Shown in pieces: positions 1 to 8,107 of a stretch of 64,000 nucleotides of DNA (positions are counted from its first letter, which is position 1; each line of letters begins with the position of its first letter). The translations under genes were made by a program, and so were the position numbers. This DNA comes from Pseudoalteromonas sp. MMG010. GTDB taxonomy: Bacteria; Pseudomonadota; Gammaproteobacteria; Enterobacterales; Alteromonadaceae. The stretch lies in contig NZ_JAGJEG010000014.1 in the NCBI RefSeq assembly GCF_018100905.1, forward strand, positions 1 to 64,000, given 5' to 3'. Below the pieces are notes generated by a model. It was not told the DNA's origin. It did not search any database and saw nothing but the letters and a program-made list of their open reading frames with translations.

Positions 1-700
1 AGCACTGGCTGCGGTAATACTGAGTGCATCGTTATCAATATCGGTGTCGTTAGCTAATACATCAATGGTAATGGGGGCTGCATCTTCGTCCATGCTAGCG
101 GTGTCGTTTACTGCCACGGGCACATCGTTTACCGAATTAATGGTTACTGCGACGTTTGCAGTTGCGCTGCCTTCATTGCCATCATTAATAGCGTAGGTAA
201 TAGTTGCTGTGCCATGTGTATCAGCGGGCGGTGTGTATTGCAGTTTGTTACTGATAATACTCACGGTGCCAATATCAGTGGTGGCCGCGGTAATACTGAG
301 CGCGTCGTTATCAATATCAAGGTCGTTTGCTAATACATTAATTAATGTACTGGCGCTATCTTCTTCAATAGTGATGTTATCTGCTAAAGCAATCGGTGCA
401 TCATTAACCGCAATAATCGTAACAACTAACGAGCCCGTTGCAACGCCTTCGTTACCGTCGCTTAGTGTATAGCTTAGCGTAGCGGTACCATTGGTATTGG
501 CTGGTGGCATATAACTTAGTTGGTTATCAACAATGGTGACGCTGCCAATATCAGCAGTGGCTGCGGTAACACTGAGCGTATCGTTATCAATATCAAGGTC
601 GTTAGCGGTTACATTTACGATAACGGCTGTATCTTCGTTGGTTGTAATTGCGTCATTATTTGCAATTGGGAAATCGTTTATATTGTTAACGACTATATTA
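1..700 (-). repeat. Near-identical 276-bp tandem coding repeats
   Basis: Inside the cadherin-like lipoprotein gene the landmark gcggtaayac recurs at 11, 287 and 563, an exact period of 276 bp (92 codons). The DNA around these landmarks is much more alike than in the older repeats between 850 and 2100. This suggests recent duplication or gene conversion. The array probably continues beyond the left edge. Confidence 0.7.
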
Positions 701-3000
701 ACGGTCGCAGTGCTGTCATTTGTGTCGTTTATTCCTGCGCTATATCCATCTGATAATGTATAAGTGATTGTCGTTTCACCATAAAAATCACTCGGTGGAG
801 TAAAATTGATTTGGTTATCAATAATGCTTGCTTCACCAAGGGTATGATCAATGCTAGCAATCGTAATAGTATCGCCATTAGCATCGCTATCATTTTCTAA
901 TACATTAAAAGTAACATTACTGCTGTCTTCATCAATGGTATAGCTATCGTCAACAGCAATTGGGTATGTATTTTCATTACTCTTAGAGAGCACCACTTGC
1001 GCTGTTGCGGTTAAACCAAACTCATTTTGAATTTCATAACTAAAGCTATCTACGTAAAATTCAATGGTATTGGGTTGATATGTGAATGCACCATTCGTTT
1101 GTAGCGTTAAAGTACCATATTGGGTATCAACGATAGGGTTGGTATTGACACTAAGAGAACCCGACTCAATATTAATATCGTTTATAAGTAAGCCATTATC
1201 AGCAGATATTTCGAGTAATTTATTTTGAGTAAAAGTGTACTCGTCATTTTGCGCAGTGGGATTATCGGCTACATTACTAATGGTTAACGTAACTAAAGCT
1301 GTAGCCGTTGCGCCTGCTGTATCGATTATTTGGTATTGAAATTCATCAACGCCAAAAAAATTAGCATCTGGTATATAGCTAAAGCTACCATCATTACTTA
1401 ATAGTAATTGACCGTGGCTGGGGGAAATAATAAAGCTTTCATCTATGGTAAAGCTATTATCATCAGCATCGCTATCGTTGCTGAGTAACCCTTGCTCAAG
1501 AGAGACCTCTAGCTTAACGTCTTCAGATAATGCATAGCTGTCGTTCACTGCGATAGGGGGCGTGTTTTCGTCACTAGCATTTATTATCACTGTTGCAACA
1601 GCTTCGCCACCATTTAAATCGGTAACACGATATTGAAAGCTATCATTAATAGCGATGCTTTCTGTGCTTTGATATTCAAACCCGCCGTCAGAAAAAAGTG
1701 TTAATGCACCGTAAGTTGGTTGGTTCACAGGGGTTGTATCAATACTAAGCGTGTCTAAATCTATATCGCTATCGTTTGCAAGTAAACCTGGGGCGTCAAC
1801 TAATAAGTAACCATCAACATTAACGGTATAACTGTTATTTAAGGCTACAGGGTTGTCGTTAATTGCGGCTACCGTTATTTCAACCAATGCGGTGTCGGTT
1901 AAACCAAGTTCATTACTTACTTCGTAACTAAATACATCATTACCATTAAAGTTAGCGGCAGGGGTGTAGGTAAAATCACCTAATTCATTAATTTCAAGCG
2001 TGCCATATTGAGGTTGCACCAGTGTATTTAATACAACGGCTAAATCGCCTAAATATAAGTTTATGTCGTTGGTTAACACATTACCATTAACGGGAGTGTC
2101 TTCGTTTGTTTGATAGTTATCGGTAATAGCTTGCGCAGAGAAACTAAGCTCTCCATTTAAGGGGGCAATATTAATTAATTCGGAAAATGCGCTTTCACCA
2201 CTGCCCTCAACACCGGTAATTAAAATTTGATAACTTTCATCGCTCAGAACATTATCAATTATTAAATCAGTATCGGTTAAACTTAGATATTGTTGGCCGT
2301 TGTTTAATTGCTCAATGTTATTAGGTAATACGCCAGCTTCTGTTGCTAGGTAAACGTTATAACGATTAACGTTAGTATTTTCTTGCCACGATAAATTTAT
2401 GCTGGTGGTGTCTCGGGTCGCTGTTACCCCTGAAATGCTATAAGGCTGCCAGTTAAGTGTGGCTGTGTTTGCAAGCACGGTATTATTTAATAAATCAGTT
2501 ACCCAAATTTCTATTCGCACAGAGCCTGAAACTTCACCATAAATATACGGGCTGAGACCAATCACCGATTTTTCAAAACTTGAGCCGCAGTTTTCATTAC
2601 ACAACGCAATGCTTTTATTTACATTTGCAAGCACTAAATCTACGTTATTAATGCCATCTTCATCGCTTACAGCCAGTAAAAATGTAACGTTACCTTGTGT
2701 AATCTCACTCGTTTGGCTAAACGAAAGTGACGCCTCAGCATTAGTCACATCATTATTGAGTGATACTAAATTAGCCACCGCACTACCTGATGCCGTTAAT
2801 TTAGCAATAGATGTTGTAGCTAGCGCATCGGTTAAATCAATAGTTTCACTGCTGGGTAGCGCTACGTTTTGGCTGTTTGAATTTATTGTATCGCTGCTTG
2901 TTGCTGCTGTTATATTCGTTGTTTCTTCAGATTCAGAACCACCGCAAGCCGATAATAAAAATACCATTGAACTAAGTAAAAGTAGGTTTTTTGCTACCAT
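1..3000 (-). CDS. Giant cadherin-repeat surface lipoprotein (3' end outside window)
   Basis: An open frame of 1000 codons runs without a stop from an ATG at 3000 to the window edge, so the C-terminus is missing. The N-terminus is a lipoprotein signal with lipobox LSAC (Cys about residue 19). A low-complexity Ser/Thr/Asn linker follows, then a fibronectin III-like stretch (around residue 190-290, SINLSWQENTNVNRYNVYL). At least eight cadherin-like/Big_9 repeats come next, each opening with a VNDxPxAxND...EDT motif and containing a NDxDxDxDxL calcium-binding-type motif. Such proteins are usually adhesins or matrix proteins (family knowledge). It lies downstream of a FecR-domain gene and a TPR-barrel gene on the same strand, probably in one operon. 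Confidence in the reading frame is high; the function as adhesin is inferred. Confidence 0.85.
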   Translation of the reverse strand, partial: MVAKNLLLLSSMVFLLSACGGSESEETTNITAATSSDTINSNSQNVALPSSETIDLTDALATTSIAKLTASGSAVANLVSLNNDVTNAEASLSFSQTSEITQGNVTFLLAVSDEDGINNVDLVLANVNKSIALCNENCGSSFEKSVIGLSPYIYGEVSGSVRIEIWVTDLLNNTVLANTATLNWQPYSISGVTATRDTTSINLSWQENTNVNRYNVYLATEAGVLPNNIEQLNNGQQYLSLTDTDLIIDNVLSDESYQILITGVEGSGESAFSELINIAPLNGELSFSAQAITDNYQTNEDTPVNGNVLTNDINLYLGDLAVVLNTLVQPQYGTLEINELGDFTYTPAANFNGNDVFSYEVSNELGLTDTALVEITVAAINDNPVALNNSYTVNVDGYLLVDAPGLLANDSDIDLDTLSIDTTPVNQPTYGALTLFSDGGFEYQSTESIAINDSFQYRVTDLNGGEAVATVIINASDENTPPIAVNDSYALSEDVKLEVSLEQGLLSNDSDADDNSFTIDESFIISPSHGQLLLSNDGSFSYIPDANFFGVDEFQYQIIDTAGATATALVTLTISNVADNPTAQNDEYTFTQNKLLEISADNGLLINDINIESGSLSVNTNPIVDTQYGTLTLQTNGAFTYQPNTIEFYVDSFSYEIQNEFGLTATAQVVLSKSNENTYPIAVDDSYTIDEDSSNVTFNVLENDSDANGDTITIASIDHTLGEASIIDNQINFTPPSDFYGETTITYTLSDGYSAGINDTNDSTATVNIVVNNINDFPIANNDAITTNEDTAVIVNVTANDLDIDNDTLSVTAATADIGSVTIVDNQLSYMPPANTNGTATLSYTLSDGNEGVATGSLVVTIIAVNDAPIALADNITIEEDSASTLINVLANDLDIDNDALSITAATTDIGTVSIISNKLQYTPPADTHGTATITYAINDGNEGSATANVAVTINSVNDVPVAVNDTASMDEDAAPITIDVLANDTDIDNDALSITAASA

Positions 3001-3034
3001 TTTAAAATTTCCTAATATGCATAGTTATGGCTTT

Positions 3035-4171
3035 TTAAGGCTCTAAACGAAAAGAGCCCGATGAATTAACCGCGGGGTTGTTTACTTCGGTTAAACTAAA
3101 ATTACCTGTAATCGTGTCTAAACCATTAAAAAAGGCCGCTTCTATATCACCGGTCGCTAAATTATTTTCGTGTGAGGCAAATGTAACCGCTAAGTCTAGT
3201 TCGCTCACATTAATTAAACCGCTATAAGCTGCATACCAGTTGCCTTGTGCATCATTAAAGCTAATTTCACCATCGGGGACTGTGCCATCATCAAAGTCAA
3301 TCGACATACTCATAGCAAAGTCGCTAACTAGCCCTTCAGTTGAAGAAACAGAAAACTCAGTTGCTTGATAATTAAATACACCTTGGCGCTGTGCTATTTG
3401 GTCAACCAATGATAGTTCTGACACTGTTTGAAATTGTTGTTCAGCATATATATCGGTAGGTGTCGTTTCTGATTCTACCTCTACCTCATCTTCAGTGGGC
3501 GACTCTATACCAGCGTTGCTATCTGTAGAGCTATTTTGTTTGGTTTGACGGCTATTACCACTTATTTTAGAGACCGTTTGTTCAAATACATTAGCCGGTT
3601 CATCGGTTGTAAGTATGTCGCCAGAAGCAGTGATTTGAGCAAACGAAAAGTCTTCTTGGTTACCTAACGATACGGAACGTTGATCATCTAAGGTTAAATC
3701 AATTGCACCATCCCATACGGCGACAAACATATCGCCGTTAACCAGTTGCACTTCAAAATGGGTACCACGAATACCAATAGAGCCAACAGGCGTTTTTATT
3801 TTATAATCGCCACCATTTTTTTTAATCGCACCCGAAATAGACCGCAGCCCTCCTTTTAATAACTCTATAGAGGCACCGCCTTGCTGTGTTTGTACGTCAA
3901 AGTCATAATTAGAAATGGCTAATTCAGAATTCTCTTTTAAAGCAATAAGGCCGCCATCAGTCATCGAAAACTGTGCTTTACTGTTACTGCCTGTTGTTAT
4001 GCTATCAACATCAAATACGCTATCACGGCGTTTTAACTGCCTAAGTTCAGACGTTGAATTTGTTGCTTGCACTAAACCGCTTGCTAAAATTGTTTTTCCA
4101 GCAGGTGTATTTGCTTGAGCGTTAAAGCTTGCACATGTTAATAAACATAAAGTAGTGAATAAAGTTTTCAT
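3035..4171 (-). CDS. FecR-domain periplasmic protein
   Basis: Signal peptide (KTLFTTLCLLTCASFNAQA) followed by a FecR domain around residues 35-175, with the hallmark stretch GSIGIRGTHFEV and VAVWDGAIDL. The C-terminal half (about 200-378) is acidic and of unknown fold. I prefer the ATG at 4171 (378 aa), which has AAGG seven bases upstream; an in-frame TTG at 4183 would add four residues. FecR domains classically sense or relay signals in the periplasm. In this setting, without a sigma factor or TonB receptor, the domain more likely belongs to a surface-protein assembly set (inference). The stop lies only 12 bases from the next upstream gene and 35 bases from the giant lipoprotein start, so all three genes are probably co-transcribed. 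Confidence 0.8.
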   Translation of the reverse strand: MKTLFTTLCLLTCASFNAQANTPAGKTILASGLVQATNSTSELRQLKRRDSVFDVDSITTGSNSKAQFSMTDGGLIALKENSELAISNYDFDVQTQQGGASIELLKGGLRSISGAIKKNGGDYKIKTPVGSIGIRGTHFEVQLVNGDMFVAVWDGAIDLTLDDQRSVSLGNQEDFSFAQITASGDILTTDEPANVFEQTVSKISGNSRQTKQNSSTDSNAGIESPTEDEVEVESETTPTDIYAEQQFQTVSELSLVDQIAQRQGVFNYQATEFSVSSTEGLVSDFAMSMSIDFDDGTVPDGEISFNDAQGNWYAAYSGLINVSELDLAVTFASHENNLATGDIEAAFFNGLDTITGNFSLTEVNNPAVNSSGSFRLEP

Positions 4172-4183
4172 AGATACCTTCAA

Positions 4184-5518
4184 TTAAAATGCGTAACTTA
4201 TACTTAAATTTGCATCTAAGCGGTCGTATTCAAATAATGCAATATTGCTGTTTTTAGTTTGATAATTAGCTGTTAATTTCAATGCTAAATCTTGATTAAC
4301 TAAATAGCGTACAGAGCCCGATAGCATCATTAAGTTATCGTCGCGCTGTTGCAAAAATAAAGGGTGTTCGGTTTTGTAATTAATCGATTGATAGCCAATT
4401 AACGAAAGCAGTTGCCACTGACTAGATAACTGAGTGTTTGCTTGGTAATACAAAGCTAAAATGTCGCGACTATTGTAATCACCACTACTTAAATCGGCAT
4501 TTTCTGAAGTGCCGTTTAAATTTAAACTATGAAACCAGGCTCCCGACACATAACTTCCTCCCGCAGAAACGCTATAAAACGTATTATCGAGTTTTTCATC
4601 AAATACATTATTAAGTGCACCATATGATACCGAGCTAAATAACGAATAAGGCTGACTTGGCTGATAATGCGCTCCAAATGTAAGTGTCGATTCATTACGG
4701 TAAAAGTCGCCATCGAGGAAAAGGGGGGTTATGCCAATTTTTGTATACCACAGTGTATTAAATTTCTTATATTGATAGCTTGCATTAATACGGCTACTTA
4801 GTCTGTCGTATTGATCTAACTCTGAAAATTTATACCATTGAGTATGAGCATTAACGCTAAATGCACTGTTTTTAGTTAAAGGGGCAGAGTATTGGCCATT
4901 ATATTTAAGCAATATGTAATTATCGTCGCTGCTTTTACTTTCAGAGGATAATAAAACTTCACCTAATTGTGGGATCACAATTGTGTCTTCGGATGTGCCC
5001 GCGTTTACGTTTCCATCAACACCTAACGCAAGTTCAATACTTTGTTTTACCGTTGCGGTACCTAGGTCGTTATTGGCAGCAGATAATAAATTTTTGGCAG
5101 AAGTTTTTATACTGTTAGAGGCGCTATCAGCATTTATTAGTAAATTAGCTTGGGTAATGGCTGCGGGTAAGTTATTTATAGCAATATATGCACGGGTTAA
5201 ATATAAGCGTGCTTCTAACCAATTTGGATTGGCTTCGACTACGCGTTCAAAGGCAAAAACAGCAGGATCTGCATGATCCGTTTTTAAAGCCACAATACCT
5301 AATAAAAAATCAAATTCGGGTTCACCTAAAAATTCAACATGCTGATTGCTAAGAGTATAAGCTTGTTGAAATTTTTGCGCAGCAATTAGGCGCTTTACAT
5401 CATTTACTAATTCATCGTAATTAATTGTTTTAGAGTACGAAAGTGTACTGCTAAACATTAAATAAATAATGAGTGAAAATTGAAATAGACGCTTGCTCAT
5501 GCTTGAATTTAAACCCAT
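4184..5518 (-). CDS. TPR plus outer-membrane beta-barrel protein, Slam-like
   Basis: 444 aa with a signal peptide (LFQFSLIIYLMFSSTLSYS), a periplasmic TPR region (about residues 30-165) and a C-terminal barrel (about 170-444). The barrel opens with LALGVDGNVNAG, consists of alternating polar/aromatic strands, and ends in a terminal Phe (ISYAF), the usual outer-membrane insertion signal. This layout, an N-terminal TPR followed by a barrel of about 280 residues, matches surface lipoprotein assembly modifiers (DUF560/Slam). I cannot align it here, so the family is tentative. The gene heads a set with a FecR protein and a huge lipoprotein that would be a natural client. An ATG at 5500 is an alternative start; neither has a clear ribosome site. 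Confidence 0.65.
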   Translation of the reverse strand: MGLNSSMSKRLFQFSLIIYLMFSSTLSYSKTINYDELVNDVKRLIAAQKFQQAYTLSNQHVEFLGEPEFDFLLGIVALKTDHADPAVFAFERVVEANPNWLEARLYLTRAYIAINNLPAAITQANLLINADSASNSIKTSAKNLLSAANNDLGTATVKQSIELALGVDGNVNAGTSEDTIVIPQLGEVLLSSESKSSDDNYILLKYNGQYSAPLTKNSAFSVNAHTQWYKFSELDQYDRLSSRINASYQYKKFNTLWYTKIGITPLFLDGDFYRNESTLTFGAHYQPSQPYSLFSSVSYGALNNVFDEKLDNTFYSVSAGGSYVSGAWFHSLNLNGTSENADLSSGDYNSRDILALYYQANTQLSSQWQLLSLIGYQSINYKTEHPLFLQQRDDNLMMLSGSVRYLVNQDLALKLTANYQTKNSNIALFEYDRLDANLSISYAF

Positions 5519-5903
5519 AGTAAATAGAAATCTAAGTAAGTAATAAGTACTTATAATGAGATGCTATACTAGCACTTTATTGATAATTCTTAAAGGTTGA
5601 AAAGTGTTCAATTGCATTTTCTTCATTAATTAAGATTAATGTCGTATGAATAATCTGGCTTTTTATTAATAGAAGACGTCTATAAGGATGAATCAAGCAG
5701 CATTTTTAAATACACCACCCAAATAGAGCTTTAGCGTATTTAGCTAAGTTTAACTGTTGAGTATAGTGAAATAGTGCGAAGAGAATTTTAATAACTTAAT
5801 AAAAAAATGATTTTAATAAATATAAAAGCAATAGATTTTATTTAGCTTGAAATAAAATGTAGGAAATTTAAAAGTAGGAAATTTGAATATAGCAGGGAAA
5901 AAA
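5519..5903. other. Intergenic, no gene seen
   Basis: 385 bases of AT-rich DNA between the TPR-barrel gene and tRNA-His. I see no coding frame with family features and no convincing hairpin. It should contain the promoter for the minus-strand surface-protein set, but no consensus pair stands out. Confidence 0.5.
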
Positions 5904-5980
5904 TGGGGCGATTGACGGGGCTTGAACCCGCGACAACCGGAATCACAATCCGGGGCTCTACCAACTGAGCTACAACCGCC
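5904..5980 (-). tRNA. hisR: tRNA-His (GTG)
   Basis: 77 nt with a complete cloverleaf. The anticodon loop is TTGTGAT between CCGGA and TCCGG, giving anticodon GTG. The T-arm carries GGTTCGAGCC and the D-arm AGCTCAGTTGGTAGAG. The gene encodes the extra 5' G (G-1) opposite C73 that marks histidine tRNAs, and the 3' CCA is encoded (5906-5904). It stands alone and not in the Arg-His-Leu-Pro cluster known from E. coli. A run of T follows the CCA on the transcribed strand. Confidence 0.97.
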
Positions 5981-6008
5981 ACTATACACCTTTGTTGGTG
6001 TGGCGCGC

Positions 6009-6037
6009 ATAATACATAAAATTATAATTATTGAAAA
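6009..6037 (-). promoter_or_regulatory. tRNA-His promoter
   Basis: Reading the minus strand: -35 TTTTCA (6037-6032), a 17-base spacer, and -10 TATTAT (6014-6009). A GC-rich discriminator GCGCGCC follows. Such discriminators are typical of stringently controlled stable-RNA promoters. The distance to the mature 5' end fits a short leader removed by RNase P. Confidence 0.65.
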
Positions 6038-6250
6038 GCCTTTTAATTAAAAAAATAAAAATAAATCATAATTAAAATAATTTATTCGCAAATTTAAATA
6101 CAGAAGATAAACACAGGTTGAGTGTATTTTGAGCGAATCATAAATTAATGTCCCTTTTTTTAATAAAAACTTACTGTTTTTTAAATATTAAATGTAAATT
6201 TATGTATAATAAGTCCAGCAAAATGCTTAATCACTATATACGGAGTTAAT

Positions 6251-7069
6251 ATGGATTCAATGATCACTTGGTTGAATGAAAATTCAGACCTTATTTTAGG
6301 CTACGCAATACAAATTGTAATCGCATTGGTTATATTTTTATTGGGTGGTCGTATTGCTAAGTTTTGTTCACGCTTAACGCAAAAAGCATTCGACAAGAAA
6401 AAAGTTGATGTAGCTGTAGGCGCATTTGTTGCCAGTATTGTTTATGCAATTGTATTTGCTGCCACTATATTAATGGCGCTTTCACAAGTTGGCATTGAAA
6501 CAACCTCATTTGTTGCTATTTTAGGTGCTGCCGGTTTAGCCGTAGGCCTAGCATTACAAGGTTCGTTATCTAACTTTGCTTCGGGTGTGTTAATTATATT
6601 ACTTCGCCCATTTAAATCAGGTGATTTTGTTGAAGCCGGTGGTAAAGCGGGTACAGTTAAGAAAATTGAAATTTTCTCTACCGAATTACGTACACCCGAT
6701 AACAAAGTTATCATTGTTCCTAACTCGGGCATTATGTCGGGCGCTATTGTAAATTATTCACGCGAATCAACACGCCGTATTGATTTAGTGATTGGTGTTG
6801 GTTACGATGCCGACCTACGCAAAGCGAAAGAAGTATTAACGTCTGTATTAGATGCAGAAACTCGTTTACTTAAAGACCCAGCGTACACTGTTGCAGTATC
6901 TGAGCTGGCTGATTCAAGTGTAAATTTTGTTGTTCGCCCTTGGGTTAATAGTGCTGACTACTGGCCAACATATTTCTCGTTAATGGAAAATATTAAAATT
7001 GCATTAGACGATGCAAACATTGCTATTCCATTCCCGCAAATGGACGTACATTTGCATAAAGAAAGTTAA
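6251..7069 (+). CDS. mscS: Small-conductance mechanosensitive channel MscS
   Basis: 272 aa, the normal length for the minimal MscS of E. coli type. Three membrane segments lie near residues 15-37, 55-80 and 85-110. The pore helix TM3 has the Gly/Ala-rich pattern AILGAAGLAVGLALQGSLSN, and the beta domain follows with LLRPFKSGDFVEAGG and PNSGIMSGAIVNYS. The channel opens under membrane tension to release solutes during hypo-osmotic shock, which matters for a marine cell. A GGAG ribosome site sits just upstream, and a TATAAT at 6205-6210 is a plausible -10. A strong terminator follows, so the gene is monocistronic. Confidence 0.95.
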   Translation: MDSMITWLNENSDLILGYAIQIVIALVIFLLGGRIAKFCSRLTQKAFDKKKVDVAVGAFVASIVYAIVFAATILMALSQVGIETTSFVAILGAAGLAVGLALQGSLSNFASGVLIILLRPFKSGDFVEAGGKAGTVKKIEIFSTELRTPDNKVIIVPNSGIMSGAIVNYSRESTRRIDLVIGVGYDADLRKAKEVLTSVLDAETRLLKDPAYTVAVSELADSSVNFVVRPWVNSADYWPTYFSLMENIKIALDDANIAIPFPQMDVHLHKES

Positions 7070-7097
7070 TACTTACTTTAAATAAATAGTAACCCTT

Positions 7098-7128
7098 AAA
7101 AAGTAACTCATTACATGAGTTGCTTTTT
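7098..7128 (+). terminator. Rho-independent terminator of mscS
   Basis: 14-bp stem (7098-7111 with 7115-7128, one G-T pair) around TAC. It starts with an A run and ends in a T run, so it could work in both directions. Confidence 0.85.
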
Positions 7129-7197
7129 ACTTTATTAATAGGGTTATAAATTCAATGTGGTAAGTGTAAATTAAACTGTTTTAAAGGTTATTTTTAA

Positions 7198-7980
7198 ATG
7201 AAATTAAAGTGTTTATCTCTAGTAATTGCTGCGGCAGTTACAACTAATGCGTACGCTGCAGATGCAGAACAAAAAACGTGGGATATTACAAGTGAAGTAG
7301 GTGCTATCATTACAAGTGGTAATACAGAAACTACAACACTTAAAGGTGGAATTAAAGTTCTTCATAATTTAGAACGTTGGAATAACGAGTATAAACTCGA
7401 CGGCATCTATAAAGAAGATGAAGTAGAAGATGACGAAGGTAACTCAGAAAAACAACGTACTAACGAAAAGTATTCTTTTTCTGCACAAGGCAACTACAAA
7501 TTAAATGAAGCGCATTCGCATTTATTCATTTATGGTTCACACGTATCAGACTATTTTGGTGCGTATCGTGATGAGTCAGTAATTTCTGCGGGTTACGGTC
7601 TTCGTTTATTAAACAAAAGCGACATGTGGTTAAGTGCTGAAGTAGGTCCTGGTTATAAGTTTTTTAACTACTCAGACTCAAGCACTGCCGAAGATGACAA
7701 TGGCAACTTACTAGCGGGTACTAGCGAAAGTGAAATTATCGCGTTAGGTAAGTTAAACTTTGATTGGACTATTTCTGATAATGCGCGTTTTACACAGCTT
7801 CTTGCTGTTGAATACGGTGATACAAACACCAAAACCAGTTCAGAAACAGCCTTGTTAGCAAAAATTAACGGTTCACTACAAATGAAAGTGGCGTTTAATG
7901 TAACTAACAACTCAGTAGTCGCTGATGATGAAGAAAATACTGATACTGAAACATCGTTAACACTTGTTTATAGCTTTTAA
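7198..7980 (+). CDS. DUF481 (YdiY-like) outer-membrane protein
   Basis: 260 aa with a clear signal peptide cut after TNAYA. The mature part begins with the DUF481 signature: a long strand ending in SGNTETTTLKGG, then charged amphipathic strands, an acidic loop (EDEVEDDEGN) and a terminal YSF typical of small outer-membrane barrels. The biochemical role of DUF481/YdiY proteins is not established; acid-induced salt-stress expression is reported for the E. coli member. It has AAAGG upstream and stands between two terminators, so it is transcribed alone. Confidence 0.85.
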   Translation: MKLKCLSLVIAAAVTTNAYAADAEQKTWDITSEVGAIITSGNTETTTLKGGIKVLHNLERWNNEYKLDGIYKEDEVEDDEGNSEKQRTNEKYSFSAQGNYKLNEAHSHLFIYGSHVSDYFGAYRDESVISAGYGLRLLNKSDMWLSAEVGPGYKFFNYSDSSTAEDDNGNLLAGTSESEIIALGKLNFDWTISDNARFTQLLAVEYGDTNTKTSSETALLAKINGSLQMKVAFNVTNNSVVADDEENTDTETSLTLVYSF

Positions 7981-8014
7981 AATAAACAATTACCGTTGTT
8001 AAGTACAAACTTTG

Positions 8015-8042
8015 AAAAAAAGGGGCATTAGCCCCTTTTTTA
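8015..8042 (+). terminator. Rho-independent terminator after the DUF481 gene
   Basis: AAAAAAGGGGC, loop ATTA, GCCCCTTTTTT: a perfect stem (8015-8026 with 8031-8042) with a T run. Confidence 0.92.
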
Positions 8043-8059
8043 TTTTTAATAAATTAGTG

Positions 8060-8090
8060 TATTATGGCCGCTAATTTTCGGCTGTAGAAC
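8060..8090 (+). promoter_or_regulatory. Candidate -10 box and ops-like element ahead of the polysaccharide locus
   Basis: TATTAT at 8060-8065 could be the -10 of the first polysaccharide gene. At 8080-8090 the leader reads GGCTGTAGAAC, which shares seven of the eight core bases of the RfaH ops element (GGCGGTAG) found in leaders of long surface-polysaccharide operons. The rest of a JUMPstart sequence is not visible, so this is tentative. Confidence 0.3.
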
Positions 8091-8107
8091 TAGGGATAAA
8101 CCTACCT

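Noticed and set aside
209..763. Plus-strand frames over the first 800 bases
   Set aside because: They are shadows of the cadherin-repeat gene on the minus strand and repeat with the same 276-bp period.
5813..6010. Minus-strand frame reading CSSVGRAPDC
   Set aside because: It is the tRNA-His gene read as protein, a well-known false prediction.
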